Shown here one piece after another: positions 24,593 through 31,904 of a stretch of DNA of 44,931 bases; the first letter of the stretch is position 1; the number at the start of each line of letters is the position of its first letter. The notes beneath the pieces were generated by a model. It saw only the letters and a list, made by a program, of their open reading frames with translations, did not search any database and was not told the DNA's origin. Source of the stretch: Aciditerrimonas ferrireducens (lineage in GTDB: Bacteria > Actinomycetota > Acidimicrobiia > Acidimicrobiales > UBA8190); assembly GCF_023130475.1 (NCBI RefSeq), contig NZ_JAKHEX010000019.1, positions 1-44,931 of the forward strand, written 5' to 3'. Made by a program: the position numbers and the translations under genes.

Positions 24593-25185
24593 AGCCGCTG
24601 GCGGGCCTCCTCGAGGATCGCCACCGCCTGCTCCTGCTGGTGCTCGTCGCCCACCAGGGCCACCTGCCGAGCCGCCGCGAGGGTGGTGGCGGCGGCGTGC
24701 CGCAGGGCCAGGCGCGGCCCGCCGACGGCGTCGCGCAACCGAGCCCAGGGTGCCCCGGCTTCGAGGACCTCGGCCGCCTTCCGCTCGCCCTCGGCGGTGA
24801 GCGAGTAGCGGCGGCGACCCTCCTCCTCCTCGGCCTGGACCAGTCCCTCGTCCTCCAGGAGCTGCAGGGTCGGGTAGACCGAGCCGGGGCTGGGTCGCCA
24901 CAGGCCCCCCGTCCGCTCCTCCAGCTCGGCGATCATCTCGTAGCCGTGCATCGAGCGCTCCGCCAAGAGGGCCAGGACCGCGTGCCGCACGTCGCCGCGG
25001 CCCCGCCGACCTCGACGCCGGCCCCCCGGTCCGAAGCCCCCCGGTCCGAGACCCTCGGGACCACCGGCCCAGGGTCCCGGACCGCCGATGCCCATGCCCA
25101 TCCTGCCTGCCCCCGCCGGGCCAGCCCATCCGGCTGTCCACGGACCGCCAGGGTCCGCCCACCAGTTGCGGTTCCTCCCGTGCAT
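24550..25185 (-). CDS. PadR-family transcriptional regulator with glycine-rich N-terminus
   Basis: A regulator of 211 residues. After a Gly/Trp/Pro-rich, disordered N-terminal region and an RRRGRRGRG basic stretch comes the PadR winged helix: VRHAVLALLAERSMHGYEMIAELEERTGGLWRPSPGSVYPTLQLLEDEGLVQAEEEEGRRRYSLTAEG, where HGYEM and SPGSVYPTLQ.LE are diagnostic. A C-terminal helix follows for dimerisation. ATG 25185 is preferred to the in-frame ATG at 25209 because GGAGGT lies just upstream. The palindrome at 25216-25239 overlaps its promoter, implying autoregulation. Its target may also be the divergent thioesterase gene. Confidence 0.88.
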   Translation of the reverse strand: MHGRNRNWWADPGGPWTAGWAGPAGAGRMGMGIGGPGPWAGGPEGLGPGGFGPGGRRRGRRGRGDVRHAVLALLAERSMHGYEMIAELEERTGGLWRPSPGSVYPTLQLLEDEGLVQAEEEEGRRRYSLTAEGERKAAEVLEAGAPWARLRDAVGGPRLALRHAAATTLAAARQVALVGDEHQQEQAVAILEEARQRLYRLLGGEAAGGTP

Positions 25186-25215
25186 CGTCACCTCCACGTC
25201 TGGGCGCATCCGCGC

Positions 25216-25239
25216 CTAGTATCGATATATCGATGATAG
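25216..25239. promoter_or_regulatory. PadR operator candidate: AT-rich palindrome
   Basis: ATCGATATATCGAT (25221-25234) is a perfect 14-bp palindrome, flanked symmetrically by CTA (25216-25218) and TAG (25237-25239). It is strikingly AT-rich for this DNA, lies 31 nt upstream of the PadR start and overlaps its TATATC -10 / TTGATC -35 candidates. Confidence 0.65.
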
Positions 25240-25283
25240 CTCGACGATCAATCGGAGGGGGTCGGGGGGCGTCGGGTGCGGGG

Positions 25284-25289
25284 TAGCGT
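25284..25289 (+). promoter_or_regulatory. Candidate -10 box TAGCGT, leaderless
   Basis: TAGCGT is followed by 7 nt and ATG 25297, supporting that start over the GTG at 25276. Confidence 0.5.
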
Positions 25290-25296
25290 GCCGGGG

Positions 25297-26097
25297 ATGA
25301 TCCCCTTCGACGAGGCGACGGCGGTCGAGACCATCGCCCCGGGCCGTTACCGGGGCGAGGTGAGCCCAGGCTGGACGATCGGGCCGAAGCCGAACGGGGG
25401 TTACCTGTTGGCCATGCTGGGGCGGGCGGTGGCCGCCTCGAGCCCCCATCCGGACCCGGTGGCCGTCTCGGCCCACTTCCTCTGGGCACCCGATCCGGGG
25501 ACGGTGACCATCGACGTGGGACTCCTGCGGGCCGGACGGAGCGCCAGCCAGCTGCGGGCCGAGTTGCGCCAGGAGGAGCGGGTCTGTGTCGCCGCCCTCT
25601 TCACCCAGGGGCGGCTCGGGGAGGAGCCCGTCCACTGGGACCAAGGCGCCCCCCGGGCACCAGAGGTCCCCTTCGAGGCCTGCGTGCCGTCGTCCGGGAC
25701 CAACCCGAGCGGGGTGCGGGTGGCCCTCATGGACCAGGTGGAGGTCCGCCTCGACCCGGCATGCACGGCGTTCGCCCGGGGCGAGCCGAGCGGTCGTGGG
25801 GTGGTGGAGGGCTGGCTGGCCCTCCGGGACGAACGGCCCTTCGACCCCCTGTCGCTCCTGTTCGCCCTCGACGCCTTCCCCCCGGCGAGCTTCGACATCG
25901 CGCGGACCGGCTGGGTGCCGACCCTCGAGCTCACCTGCTACTTGCGGGCCCGGCCGGCGCCGGGGCCCCTACGGCTGCGGCAGGCCGCCCAGCTGGTCGC
26001 CGGGGAACGCTTCGACGAGACCTGCATGGCGTGGGACCGCACCGGCCGCCTCGTTGGTCAGGCCACCCAGCTGGCCGGCATCCGCCTCGGCGGCTGA
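25297..26097 (+). CDS. Acyl-CoA thioesterase, TesB-like double hotdog
   Basis: A 266-residue thioesterase with the tandem hotdog layout of TesB-like (4HBT_3) enzymes, which hydrolyse acyl-CoA to acid and CoA. GWTIGPKPNGGYLLAMLGRA near residue 25-45 is the first active-site helix, AVSAHFLWAPDPGTV the following strand, and the C-terminal half ends with the conserved FDETCMAWDRTGRLVGQATQLAGIR. ATG 25297 is 7 nt after a TAGCGT box; the upstream GTG 25276 would add an unlikely 7-residue extension. Divergent from the PadR gene. Substrate chain length unknown. Confidence 0.82.
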   Translation: MIPFDEATAVETIAPGRYRGEVSPGWTIGPKPNGGYLLAMLGRAVAASSPHPDPVAVSAHFLWAPDPGTVTIDVGLLRAGRSASQLRAELRQEERVCVAALFTQGRLGEEPVHWDQGAPRAPEVPFEACVPSSGTNPSGVRVALMDQVEVRLDPACTAFARGEPSGRGVVEGWLALRDERPFDPLSLLFALDAFPPASFDIARTGWVPTLELTCYLRARPAPGPLRLRQAAQLVAGERFDETCMAWDRTGRLVGQATQLAGIRLGG

Positions 26098-26179
26098 GCA
26101 CCGGCTGGGCTGCGGGGAGCAGGTCCCGCCCGGAGATCGCTTGGACGCCCTGGTCCTTCCTCCTCGGAGGGCTGGAGGG

Positions 26180-26185
26180 TATCAT
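26180..26185 (+). promoter_or_regulatory. Candidate -10 box TATCAT of the second APC permease
   Basis: TATCAT sits 51 nt before the ATG at 26237; no clear -35. A purine-rich GAGAGGGGG Shine-Dalgarno lies 6 nt before the ATG, so this transcript would have a leader. Confidence 0.35.
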
Positions 26186-26236
26186 GCGGCAGGTGTCCAC
26201 CGCAAGGTGGGCAGGGGGAGGGAGAGGGGGTCTCAC

Positions 26237-28244
26237 ATGGCCTCTGATGTCGCCGCTGCCGTCCCGTCGCCGGGAACCCCGGGCGCCGGGACCGCCGAGC
26301 CGCTCGGCTCGTTCGAACAGGCCGACGTCCACCTGCGGAAATCGCTCGGCTTCACCTCGCTGCTGTTCTTGTCCATGGGGGCCATCATCGGGTCGGGCTG
26401 GCTGCTCGCGGCCCTGGCCGCGGCGTCGGTCGCCGGCCCGGCTTCCATCCTCAGCTGGGTGATCGGCGGGGTCTTCATCATCTTCATCGCCCTCTCCTAT
26501 GCCGAGATCTCCGGCATGCTGCCCCGCAGCGGCGCGATCGTCCGCTACCCCCAGCTGACCCACGGGTCGGCCACCGGCTGGATCATGGGGTGGACCTACT
26601 GGCTGACGGCCTTGGCCGTGCCGGCCATCGAGGCCGAGGCGGTCGTGACCTACGTCGGGGGCCGCTACCCGAGCGCGGGCTTCAAAGCCACTCGGCACGG
26701 GGTGGTCGTGCTCACCGGGTCGGGCATCGGCTTCGCCATCGGCCTCATGGTGCTCTTCGCGTTCGTGAACTTCTTCGGGGTCCGGTTGCTCGGCGAGTGG
26801 AACAAGTGGTTCACCTGGTGGAAGATCATCATCCCCACGGCCACGTTCTGCATGCTGTTCGTGGCCTTCCGATCCTCGAACTTCACGGGCCTCCAGGGCG
26901 GGTTCTTCGCCACCGGCACCGCCAACGTCTTCGTGGCCCTCTCGACCACCGGCATCATCTTCGCCTACCTGGGCTTCCGCCAGGCGCTCGACTTCGCCGG
27001 CGAGAGCATCCGGCCGGCTCGGGACGTGCCCCTGGCCACCATCCTCTCCATCGTCCTCGGCATGCTCATCTACGCCCTCCTCCAGGTCGGGTTCATCGGC
27101 GCCCTGGTCTGGCACAAGGCGGGCGTGCACCCGGGCAACTGGGCCGGTTTGGCCTCGAGCTCGTGGGCCTCCACCCCCCTGTACTCGGCACTCGAGGCCG
27201 CTGGGATCGGGGCGCTCGCCACCTTCGCCTCCCTGCTGCTCTACGACGCCGGCATCTCCCCGTCGGGCACCGGCTGGATCTACCTCGGCACTGCCACCCG
27301 AACCACCTACGGTCTCGGGGTGGGACGATTCGGGCCGAAGGCCCTCACGCGGCACAACCGCTTCGGCGTGCCCTGGCTCTCCCTCCTCATCGCCCTCGTG
27401 ATCGGCTGCGTGTTCTTCGTGCCTGCACCGAGCTGGTACAAGCTCGTCGGGTTCATCACCTCGACCACCGTCCTGACCTACATCATGGGCGGCGTCGGCC
27501 TCCCGGTCCTCCGGCGCTATGCGCCGAATCTCCACCGCCCGTTCCGTCTCCGGGGGGGCGTGGTTCTGGGCGCCGGTGGGGTTCCTCGCAGCGGTCATGA
27601 TCGTCTTCTGGACCACCTACGTCACCCTCGCCGACGTCTACGCGGCGGTCTTCGTCGGCTTGCCCATCTTCGGCTGGTACTACGCCGCCGAGCACGGCTG
27701 GGTCGACCGTCCCAAGATCGGGGTCCTCGGCGCCGTCTTCCTGGCCGCGTGGATCTTCATCCAGTTCCGGGGTGGCTGGGTCATGCGGGTCGTGACCCCC
27801 GTCGACCCGGCCCGCCACGGGTTCTGGAGCTTCGCCACCTACGACATCGCCTCGTCGGCCTGTGTCGCTTTCTACCTCGTCGGCCTCTACCTCCTCGCCA
27901 ACCAGGAAGGCCGTCGCCACGTCCGGGCCAGTGTCTGGCTGGTGGTGATGATGCTGGCCTTGTTCCCCTTGGAGTACTGGACGGCCGACCTCGGCCCCCA
28001 TACCACCGAGCCGGTCTCCTTCACCGTCGGGACGATCGTGGCGGCCGCCGTCGGGCTGGTCTGCTACTACTGGGGCGTGGCTTCGGGGTTCTCCACCCCC
28101 GAGCTGCAGGACATCCTGGCCGGCGGCGGGGCCCAGGCTGCAGCAGCGGTGCCGCCCTCGCCTGCCCCAGCGCAGACGCCGGCGCCCGCCCCCGCCCCGG
28201 CTCCGTTCTCGTCGCCCTCGCCGCCAGCACCCGAGGGTGCCTGA
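26237..28244 (+). CDS. APC-superfamily permease, frameshifted at a G7 run
   Basis: Read as one protein this is about 668 residues: an APC transporter start (SLGFTSLLFLSMGAIIGSGWLL, with the GAIIGSGW substrate-site motif), about 12-14 membrane segments, and a Pro/Ala-rich C-terminal tail (PAPAQTPAPAPAPAP). In the starting frame family similarity stops at RPFRLRGG; it resumes in the next frame with AWFWAPVGFLAAVMIVFWTTYVTL. The switch falls in the seven-G run 27552-27558; six Gs would give an uninterrupted RPFRLRGAWFWAP. Either a sequencing error, a real inactivating indel, or phase variation. If real, the product would lose its last helices. Substrate unknown. Confidence 0.75.
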
Positions 28245-28284
28245 GCCCCGGTTCTCGCTCCCCCGGGGTGTCACAGGGCATTCG

Positions 28285-28290
28285 TAGGAT
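28285..28290 (+). promoter_or_regulatory. Candidate -10 box TAGGAT, leaderless
   Basis: TAGGAT is followed by 6 nt and the rmuC GTG at 28297; no Shine-Dalgarno. Confidence 0.5.
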
Positions 28291-28296
28291 GCCCCT

Positions 28297-29496
28297 GTGA
28301 ACGCCCACCTCCTGCTCGGTCTGGCGATCGGCCTGGTTCTCGGCCTGCTGATCGGGCTCCTGCTGGCCCGGGCTCGCCTCGCCCGGCTGCGGGCCGAGCT
28401 CGAGCTGCGGTCGGCCATCGGGCAGGAGGTGCGAGCAGCCGTGGAAGCGAGCCAGCGGCCCGCGCTCGAGCACGCCCACCAGGCCCTCCTGGCCCAGGCG
28501 AACCACCAGCTCCGCCAGGCCCAAGAGGCCGTGGGCCAGGCCACCGCCGGGGTGGTCGGCCCCCTGCGGGAGCACCTGGCGAAACTCGAGGACCAGGTGC
28601 GAGAGCTCGAGCGGGCTCGGGCCGGGGCCTACGAAGGCTTGCTGACCCAGGTCCGCGAGCTGGGCCAGCGGGTGGGGGAGCTGGGGCAGGGCACCCAGGC
28701 GCTCCTCCGGGCGCTTCGGGACCCCGGGGCCCGGGGCCGCTGGGGCGAGCTGCAGCTGCGCCGGGTGGTGGAGGCGGCGGGGATGGTCGACCACGTGGAC
28801 TTCGAGGAGCAGCGGGCGCTGGCTCCCGGGGAGGACGGGGACGGCCGGGCACGGCCGGACCTGGTGGTGCACCTGCCCGGCGGCGCCGTCGTGGTGGTCG
28901 ACGCCAAGGTGCCCCTTGACGCCTACCTCGACGCCCAGCAGGCCGAGGACCGTCTGACGCAGCGAGCCCACCTGCAGCGCCACGCCCGGCAGCTGCGCAC
29001 CCATGTGGAGGCGTTGGCCAGTCGGGGCTACAGCCGGCAGCTGGCCGGGAGCGTCGGGTCCGTCGTGGCCTTCGTTCCCGGGGAGCACCTGCTGGCCGCC
29101 GCCTTGGAGGCCGACCCGGGACTGCTCGACGACGCGCTCACCCGGGGGGTCCTGCTGGCCACACCGGTCACCTTGGTGGCGCTCTTGAAGGCCGCGGCCA
29201 CCGGCTGGCAACACGAACGCCTGGCAGAGTCAGCGCGAGAGGTCCAAGCCCTCGGCCAAGAGCTGGCCCGGCGCCTCCAGCGGTTCACCACCCACCTCTC
29301 GGGGGTCGGCCAGTCCCTCGACCAGGCGGTGCGGCGCTATAACGAGGCGGTCGGATCCTTCACCAGCCGGCTGCTCCCCCAGGCCCGGCGCTTCGAGGAC
29401 CTCGGGGTGGTGTCGGGGCCCGAGCTGCCCGAAGAGCCCCCGGTGCTCACCACTCAACCCCGGGAACTCCCGGGTGCCCGCTCCCCCGAGCAGTGA
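28297..29496 (+). CDS. rmuC: DNA recombination protein RmuC
   Basis: A 399-residue protein with an N-terminal membrane anchor (LLLGLAIGLVLGLLIGLLLA, 4-23), a long Gln/Ala/Leu-rich coiled coil (about 35-145) and the RmuC core: ARGRWGELQLRRVVEAAGM, PDLVVHLPGGAVVVVDAKVPLDAY (restriction-endonuclease-like fold with D...DAK), FVPGEHLLAAAL and LATPVTLVALLKA. RmuC limits inversions between repeats in E. coli, presumably as a nuclease. Leaderless GTG start. Fits the family closely in length and motif order. Confidence 0.93.
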   Translation: MNAHLLLGLAIGLVLGLLIGLLLARARLARLRAELELRSAIGQEVRAAVEASQRPALEHAHQALLAQANHQLRQAQEAVGQATAGVVGPLREHLAKLEDQVRELERARAGAYEGLLTQVRELGQRVGELGQGTQALLRALRDPGARGRWGELQLRRVVEAAGMVDHVDFEEQRALAPGEDGDGRARPDLVVHLPGGAVVVVDAKVPLDAYLDAQQAEDRLTQRAHLQRHARQLRTHVEALASRGYSRQLAGSVGSVVAFVPGEHLLAAALEADPGLLDDALTRGVLLATPVTLVALLKAAATGWQHERLAESAREVQALGQELARRLQRFTTHLSGVGQSLDQAVRRYNEAVGSFTSRLLPQARRFEDLGVVSGPELPEEPPVLTTQPRELPGARSPEQ

Positions 29497-29545
29497 GGAG
29501 CGAAGCGGCGCGCCGCTCGTACACAGCGGTCCGAACGGATCGTTC

Positions 29546-29895
29546 TCCGACGTCCCGACCACGTTGCCGCCGTCGGTCCGACCCGGGCAGTTGCTCTCCT
29601 CCCGACCGTGGGCGAAGCCCTCGACGAGAACAGCCCGGGCCTCCCCGGTGCCCGCATCGCCGTGCCGGTCTACAACGACCGGGGGATCGTCGACGAGATC
29701 GTGCCCACCTCGGTGGAGGACGCGACCTACCACGACCTCTGCACCACCGGCACGGCGGTCCAGGCCGCCGTCTACCCCGGTGAGCACCTCCTCACCGACG
29801 ACGAGGCGCAGCACAACGTCCTGCAGTTCATCGCCCAACGGCTCGCCGGAGCGCCGCCGGTCGACAGCTGCCTCACGAACCCGAACACGCTCTGA
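29546..29895 (+). pseudogene. Remnant of a secretory-lipase-like gene with central part deleted
   Basis: Fills most of the 466-bp gap between rmuC and the toxin-antitoxin pair. One frame (29549-29611) reads DVPTTLPPSVRPGQLLSSRPW, like the N-terminal block of secretory (LIP-type) lipases. Another frame from about 29608 to 29895 (95 codons) reads VYNDRGIVDEIVP, then DLCTTGTAVQAAVYPGEHLL and FIAQRLAGAPPVDSC, matching the C-terminal block with the catalytic Asp and His. The middle, with the GxSxG serine, is absent. Best explained as an internally deleted pseudogene; the 95-codon frame alone could be a novel small protein. Confidence 0.45.
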
Positions 29896-29949
29896 GTCGC
29901 TGCCGGCAGCCCCACCCTCCTCGGTAGACACACACATCACCTCTTCGCG

Positions 29950-29955
29950 TACACT
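29950..29955 (+). promoter_or_regulatory. Candidate -10 box TACACT of the vapBC-like operon, leaderless
   Basis: TACACT is followed by 6 nt and GTG 29962; TAGACA at 29925-29930 is a plausible -35 with a 19-nt spacer. Confidence 0.5.
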
Positions 29956-29961
29956 TGAACC

Positions 29962-30219
29962 GTGGAGGTCGGCGTGCGAGAACTACGAGAGAACCTGCGC
30001 CGTTACCTGGCGTCGGTGCAGGAGGGCGAAGAGGTCGTCGTCACTGCCCGAGGCATGGCCGTCGCCCGGATCGTCCCGATCGAGGGCGGGCGTGCGCTGG
30101 ATCGTGCCGTCGCCGCGGGGATCGTGCGCCCAGCATCCCGGCCGCGACGGAGCAGGCCCGCTCGTCGGGTGGCGAGTCGCGGCGGTGTGAGCGACTTGGT
30201 CGGCGACCAGCGCCGTTGA
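29962..30219 (+). CDS. Antitoxin, Phd/YefM (VapB) family
   Basis: An 85-residue antitoxin with the Phd/YefM DNA-binding fold: VGVRELRENLRRYLASVQEGEEVVVTARGMAVARIVPI (3-40), the VxELRxNLxxYLxxVxxGExVxVTxRGxxVAxIVP pattern. The C-terminal half is basic and disordered, as expected for the segment that wraps the toxin. Its stop overlaps the toxin start (TTGA). Usually such antitoxins repress their own promoter, here the TACACT box. Confidence 0.87.
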   Translation: MEVGVRELRENLRRYLASVQEGEEVVVTARGMAVARIVPIEGGRALDRAVAAGIVRPASRPRRSRPARRVASRGGVSDLVGDQRR

Positions 30220-30641
30220 TCGTCTACTTCGACACCTCTGCCATCGTTCCCATCCTCATCGAGGAGCCCTCCAGCAGGGTTGCGTCGCGGCTCTGGGACG
30301 AGGCCGACCGGGCCGTCTCGTCCCGACTGGTCTACGCGGAAGGCAGGGCTGCTCTGGCAATGGCTCGTCGACTCGACCGGCTCGACGCCTCAGGACTCCG
30401 AGAAGCGGTCCGGGCGTTCGACGACCTCCACGAGCAACTCGACCTGGTCGAGGTCACCGAGAGACTCGTCCGGGAAGCCGGCGCATTGGCCGAGCGGTTC
30501 GGCCTTCGCGGCTACGACGCCGTCCACCTGGCCTCGGCGTGGTCCGTTGCAGACGCCCAGACGGTCGTGGCGACAGGCGATGGCGCGCTGTGCGCTGCAG
30601 CTCGAGCGATGGGGATGGCGACGGCCGAGCTGGCCCAATGA
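30216..30641 (+). CDS. PIN-domain toxin, VapC family
   Basis: A 141-residue PIN-domain ribonuclease. Active-site acids are in place: Asp6 in VYFDTSAIV, Glu42 in YAEGRAAL, Asp101 in GYDAVHLASA and Asp122 in ATGDGAL. The start is a TTG at 30216 overlapping the antitoxin stop; there is no ATG or GTG at a sensible place, and TTG gives the expected MIVYFDTSA N-terminus. Overlap and a weak start should keep toxin synthesis below that of antitoxin. Target RNA unknown. Confidence 0.88.
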   Translation: MIVYFDTSAIVPILIEEPSSRVASRLWDEADRAVSSRLVYAEGRAALAMARRLDRLDASGLREAVRAFDDLHEQLDLVEVTERLVREAGALAERFGLRGYDAVHLASAWSVADAQTVVATGDGALCAAARAMGMATAELAQ

Positions 30642-30667
30642 GCAGAGCGCCTGCCGGCTTTCGACGT

Positions 30668-30728
30668 GGCCGACCGGTGTGACGAGAGGCCGACCGGTCC
30701 GACCTCACGGGCCCGGTGGCCGACCGGT
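30668..30728 (+). repeat. Three direct repeats of GGCCGACCGGT
   Basis: Identical 11-mers at 30668-30678, 30688-30698 and 30718-30728, start-to-start distances 20 and 30 bp, between the vapC-like stop and the 3' end of the convergent membrane-protein gene (stop at 30705, so the third copy is coding). Confidence 0.7.
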
Positions 30729-31853
30729 CTCGTCTCGAGCCGGGGTGCGTCGGCCCTCGGGGTCCTCGGGGGTGCGGTTCCGGACCGTCCGCACCGGGAC
30801 CTCGGGGAGCCGACGGCGCCGATCGCCGGTCCAGGGGGCGGGGACGACCGTGAGCCGGCGAGCCAAGGCGTAGGCCGCAGGCTCGTAGTTCACCCGCCAC
30901 CCCTGGAAGTCCCGCCAGGCGGCAGCCGAGGGCCGCTCGATGGGGAAGCCGACCTCGGCGAGTCGGGCCACGCCCTCGGCGAACTCGGCCTCGGTGAGCT
31001 CGATGCCCTGGTCGGGGCGGGGATCCCGGTCGACCGGCACCCCGACGGTCTCCGCCAGCTCCTGCAGGCAGGTGAAGCCCATGCGCAGGCAGAGCCGGGC
31101 CTCCACCGGGGCGCTGCTCGGCGCAAGGGACAGGTGCAGCGCCGCGGCGTCGAGGACCGCCAGGAGCCCGACGAGCCAGGACGAGGTGGGCTGGGGGGAA
31201 CGGAAGCGGAGCAGGACCGGGTAGGTCGTGTGGCTCTCGGCCACGTCGGCCGCCCAGCGCTCCCAGTCGCCGTAGAGGGGAGCCAGGTCCTGGCGGACGA
31301 AGCCGACCCGGGTCCGAGCCAGCAGCTCGGGGCCCCAGGGGGGCAGGCCCGCCGAAGCGGCCAGCAGGGTCACGAGCGTCTCCCGGCGGTTGTACGCAGC
31401 GTAGAGCGTTGGGAGGTAGGCGACCTGGAGGGCGATGACGGCCATGCCGGTGAAAGCGGCGCCGGTGCAGACCACCCGAGTCCAGGCGTCGGGGTGGCTC
31501 GGCAGGCTCAGGGTGCCCATGGCGGCCGCCACCTCGGCCAAGCCGGTGGGGAACCGGCCGGTGACCGGCTCCAAAAGCAGCGCCCCGCCCACGAGCAACA
31601 GGGCCACCCAGACCACCAGGGTGCCCAGCACCTCGACCGCACCCTGCGAGGCCAGGAGTCGGTCGTTGGCCTCCCACGTCCGAAGGGGGCGGCTCAGGAG
31701 CCCGTAGACGGCCTCGATGCCCCGGTCCAGGCTCCGCACCAGGACCGACCGATGGGCTCGCGGCACGACCAAGCTGGCCAGGATGCTCCAGAGCACCGCC
31801 AGGGTGAGCGCCCCGCCGACGACGGCCAGGACCAGCCGGAGGGAGCTCGGCAC
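30705..31853 (-). CDS. Ion-channel-like membrane protein lacking a canonical selectivity filter
   Basis: A 382-residue protein. Hydrophobic segments are at about 5-28 (LVLAVVGGALTLAVLWSILASLVV), about 75-95 (LGTLVVWVALLLVGGALLL) and about 125-150, with a short pore-like loop AMGTLSLPS between the second and third; this is the layout of a 2-TM channel domain but TVGYG is replaced by TLSLPS. A large cytoplasmic alpha-helical domain follows (YPVLLRFRSPQPTSSWLVGLLAVLDAAALHLSL). GTG start is 6 nt after TACCAT (plus 31860-31865). Divergent from the M20 peptidase gene, 51 bp apart. Function unknown. Confidence 0.6.
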   Translation of the reverse strand: MPSSLRLVLAVVGGALTLAVLWSILASLVVPRAHRSVLVRSLDRGIEAVYGLLSRPLRTWEANDRLLASQGAVEVLGTLVVWVALLLVGGALLLEPVTGRFPTGLAEVAAAMGTLSLPSHPDAWTRVVCTGAAFTGMAVIALQVAYLPTLYAAYNRRETLVTLLAASAGLPPWGPELLARTRVGFVRQDLAPLYGDWERWAADVAESHTTYPVLLRFRSPQPTSSWLVGLLAVLDAAALHLSLAPSSAPVEARLCLRMGFTCLQELAETVGVPVDRDPRPDQGIELTEAEFAEGVARLAEVGFPIERPSAAAWRDFQGWRVNYEPAAYALARRLTVVPAPWTGDRRRRLPEVPVRTVRNRTPEDPEGRRTPARDETGRPPGP

Positions 31854-31859
31854 GACCGG

Positions 31860-31865
31860 ATGGTA
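31860..31865 (-). promoter_or_regulatory. Candidate -10 box TACCAT, leaderless, divergent promoter
   Basis: Minus-strand TACCAT, 6 nt before the GTG at 31853. Lies 26 bp from the oppositely oriented box at 31892. Confidence 0.5.
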
Positions 31866-31891
31866 CCGACCCTTCCCGCCACCTTCCCCAG

Positions 31892-31897
31892 TAGGGT
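31892..31897 (+). promoter_or_regulatory. Candidate -10 box TAGGGT, leaderless
   Basis: TAGGGT is followed by 7 nt and GTG 31905, which fixes the start of the M20 peptidase. Confidence 0.5.
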
Positions 31898-31904
31898 GGG
31901 GCAG

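Noticed and set aside
27519..28244. Separate membrane protein gene starting at ATG 27519
   Set aside because: Its helices complete the truncated APC permease exactly at a G run, and no ribosome binding site precedes the ATG.
29608..29895. Independent 95-residue novel protein
   Set aside because: Its residues match the C-terminal block of secretory lipases and an N-terminal block of the same family lies just upstream in another frame, so a remnant is more likely; not excluded.
30668..30728. Start of a CRISPR array
   Set aside because: Repeats are only 11 bp, spacing is 20 then 30 bp, the third lies in a coding region and there are no cas genes.
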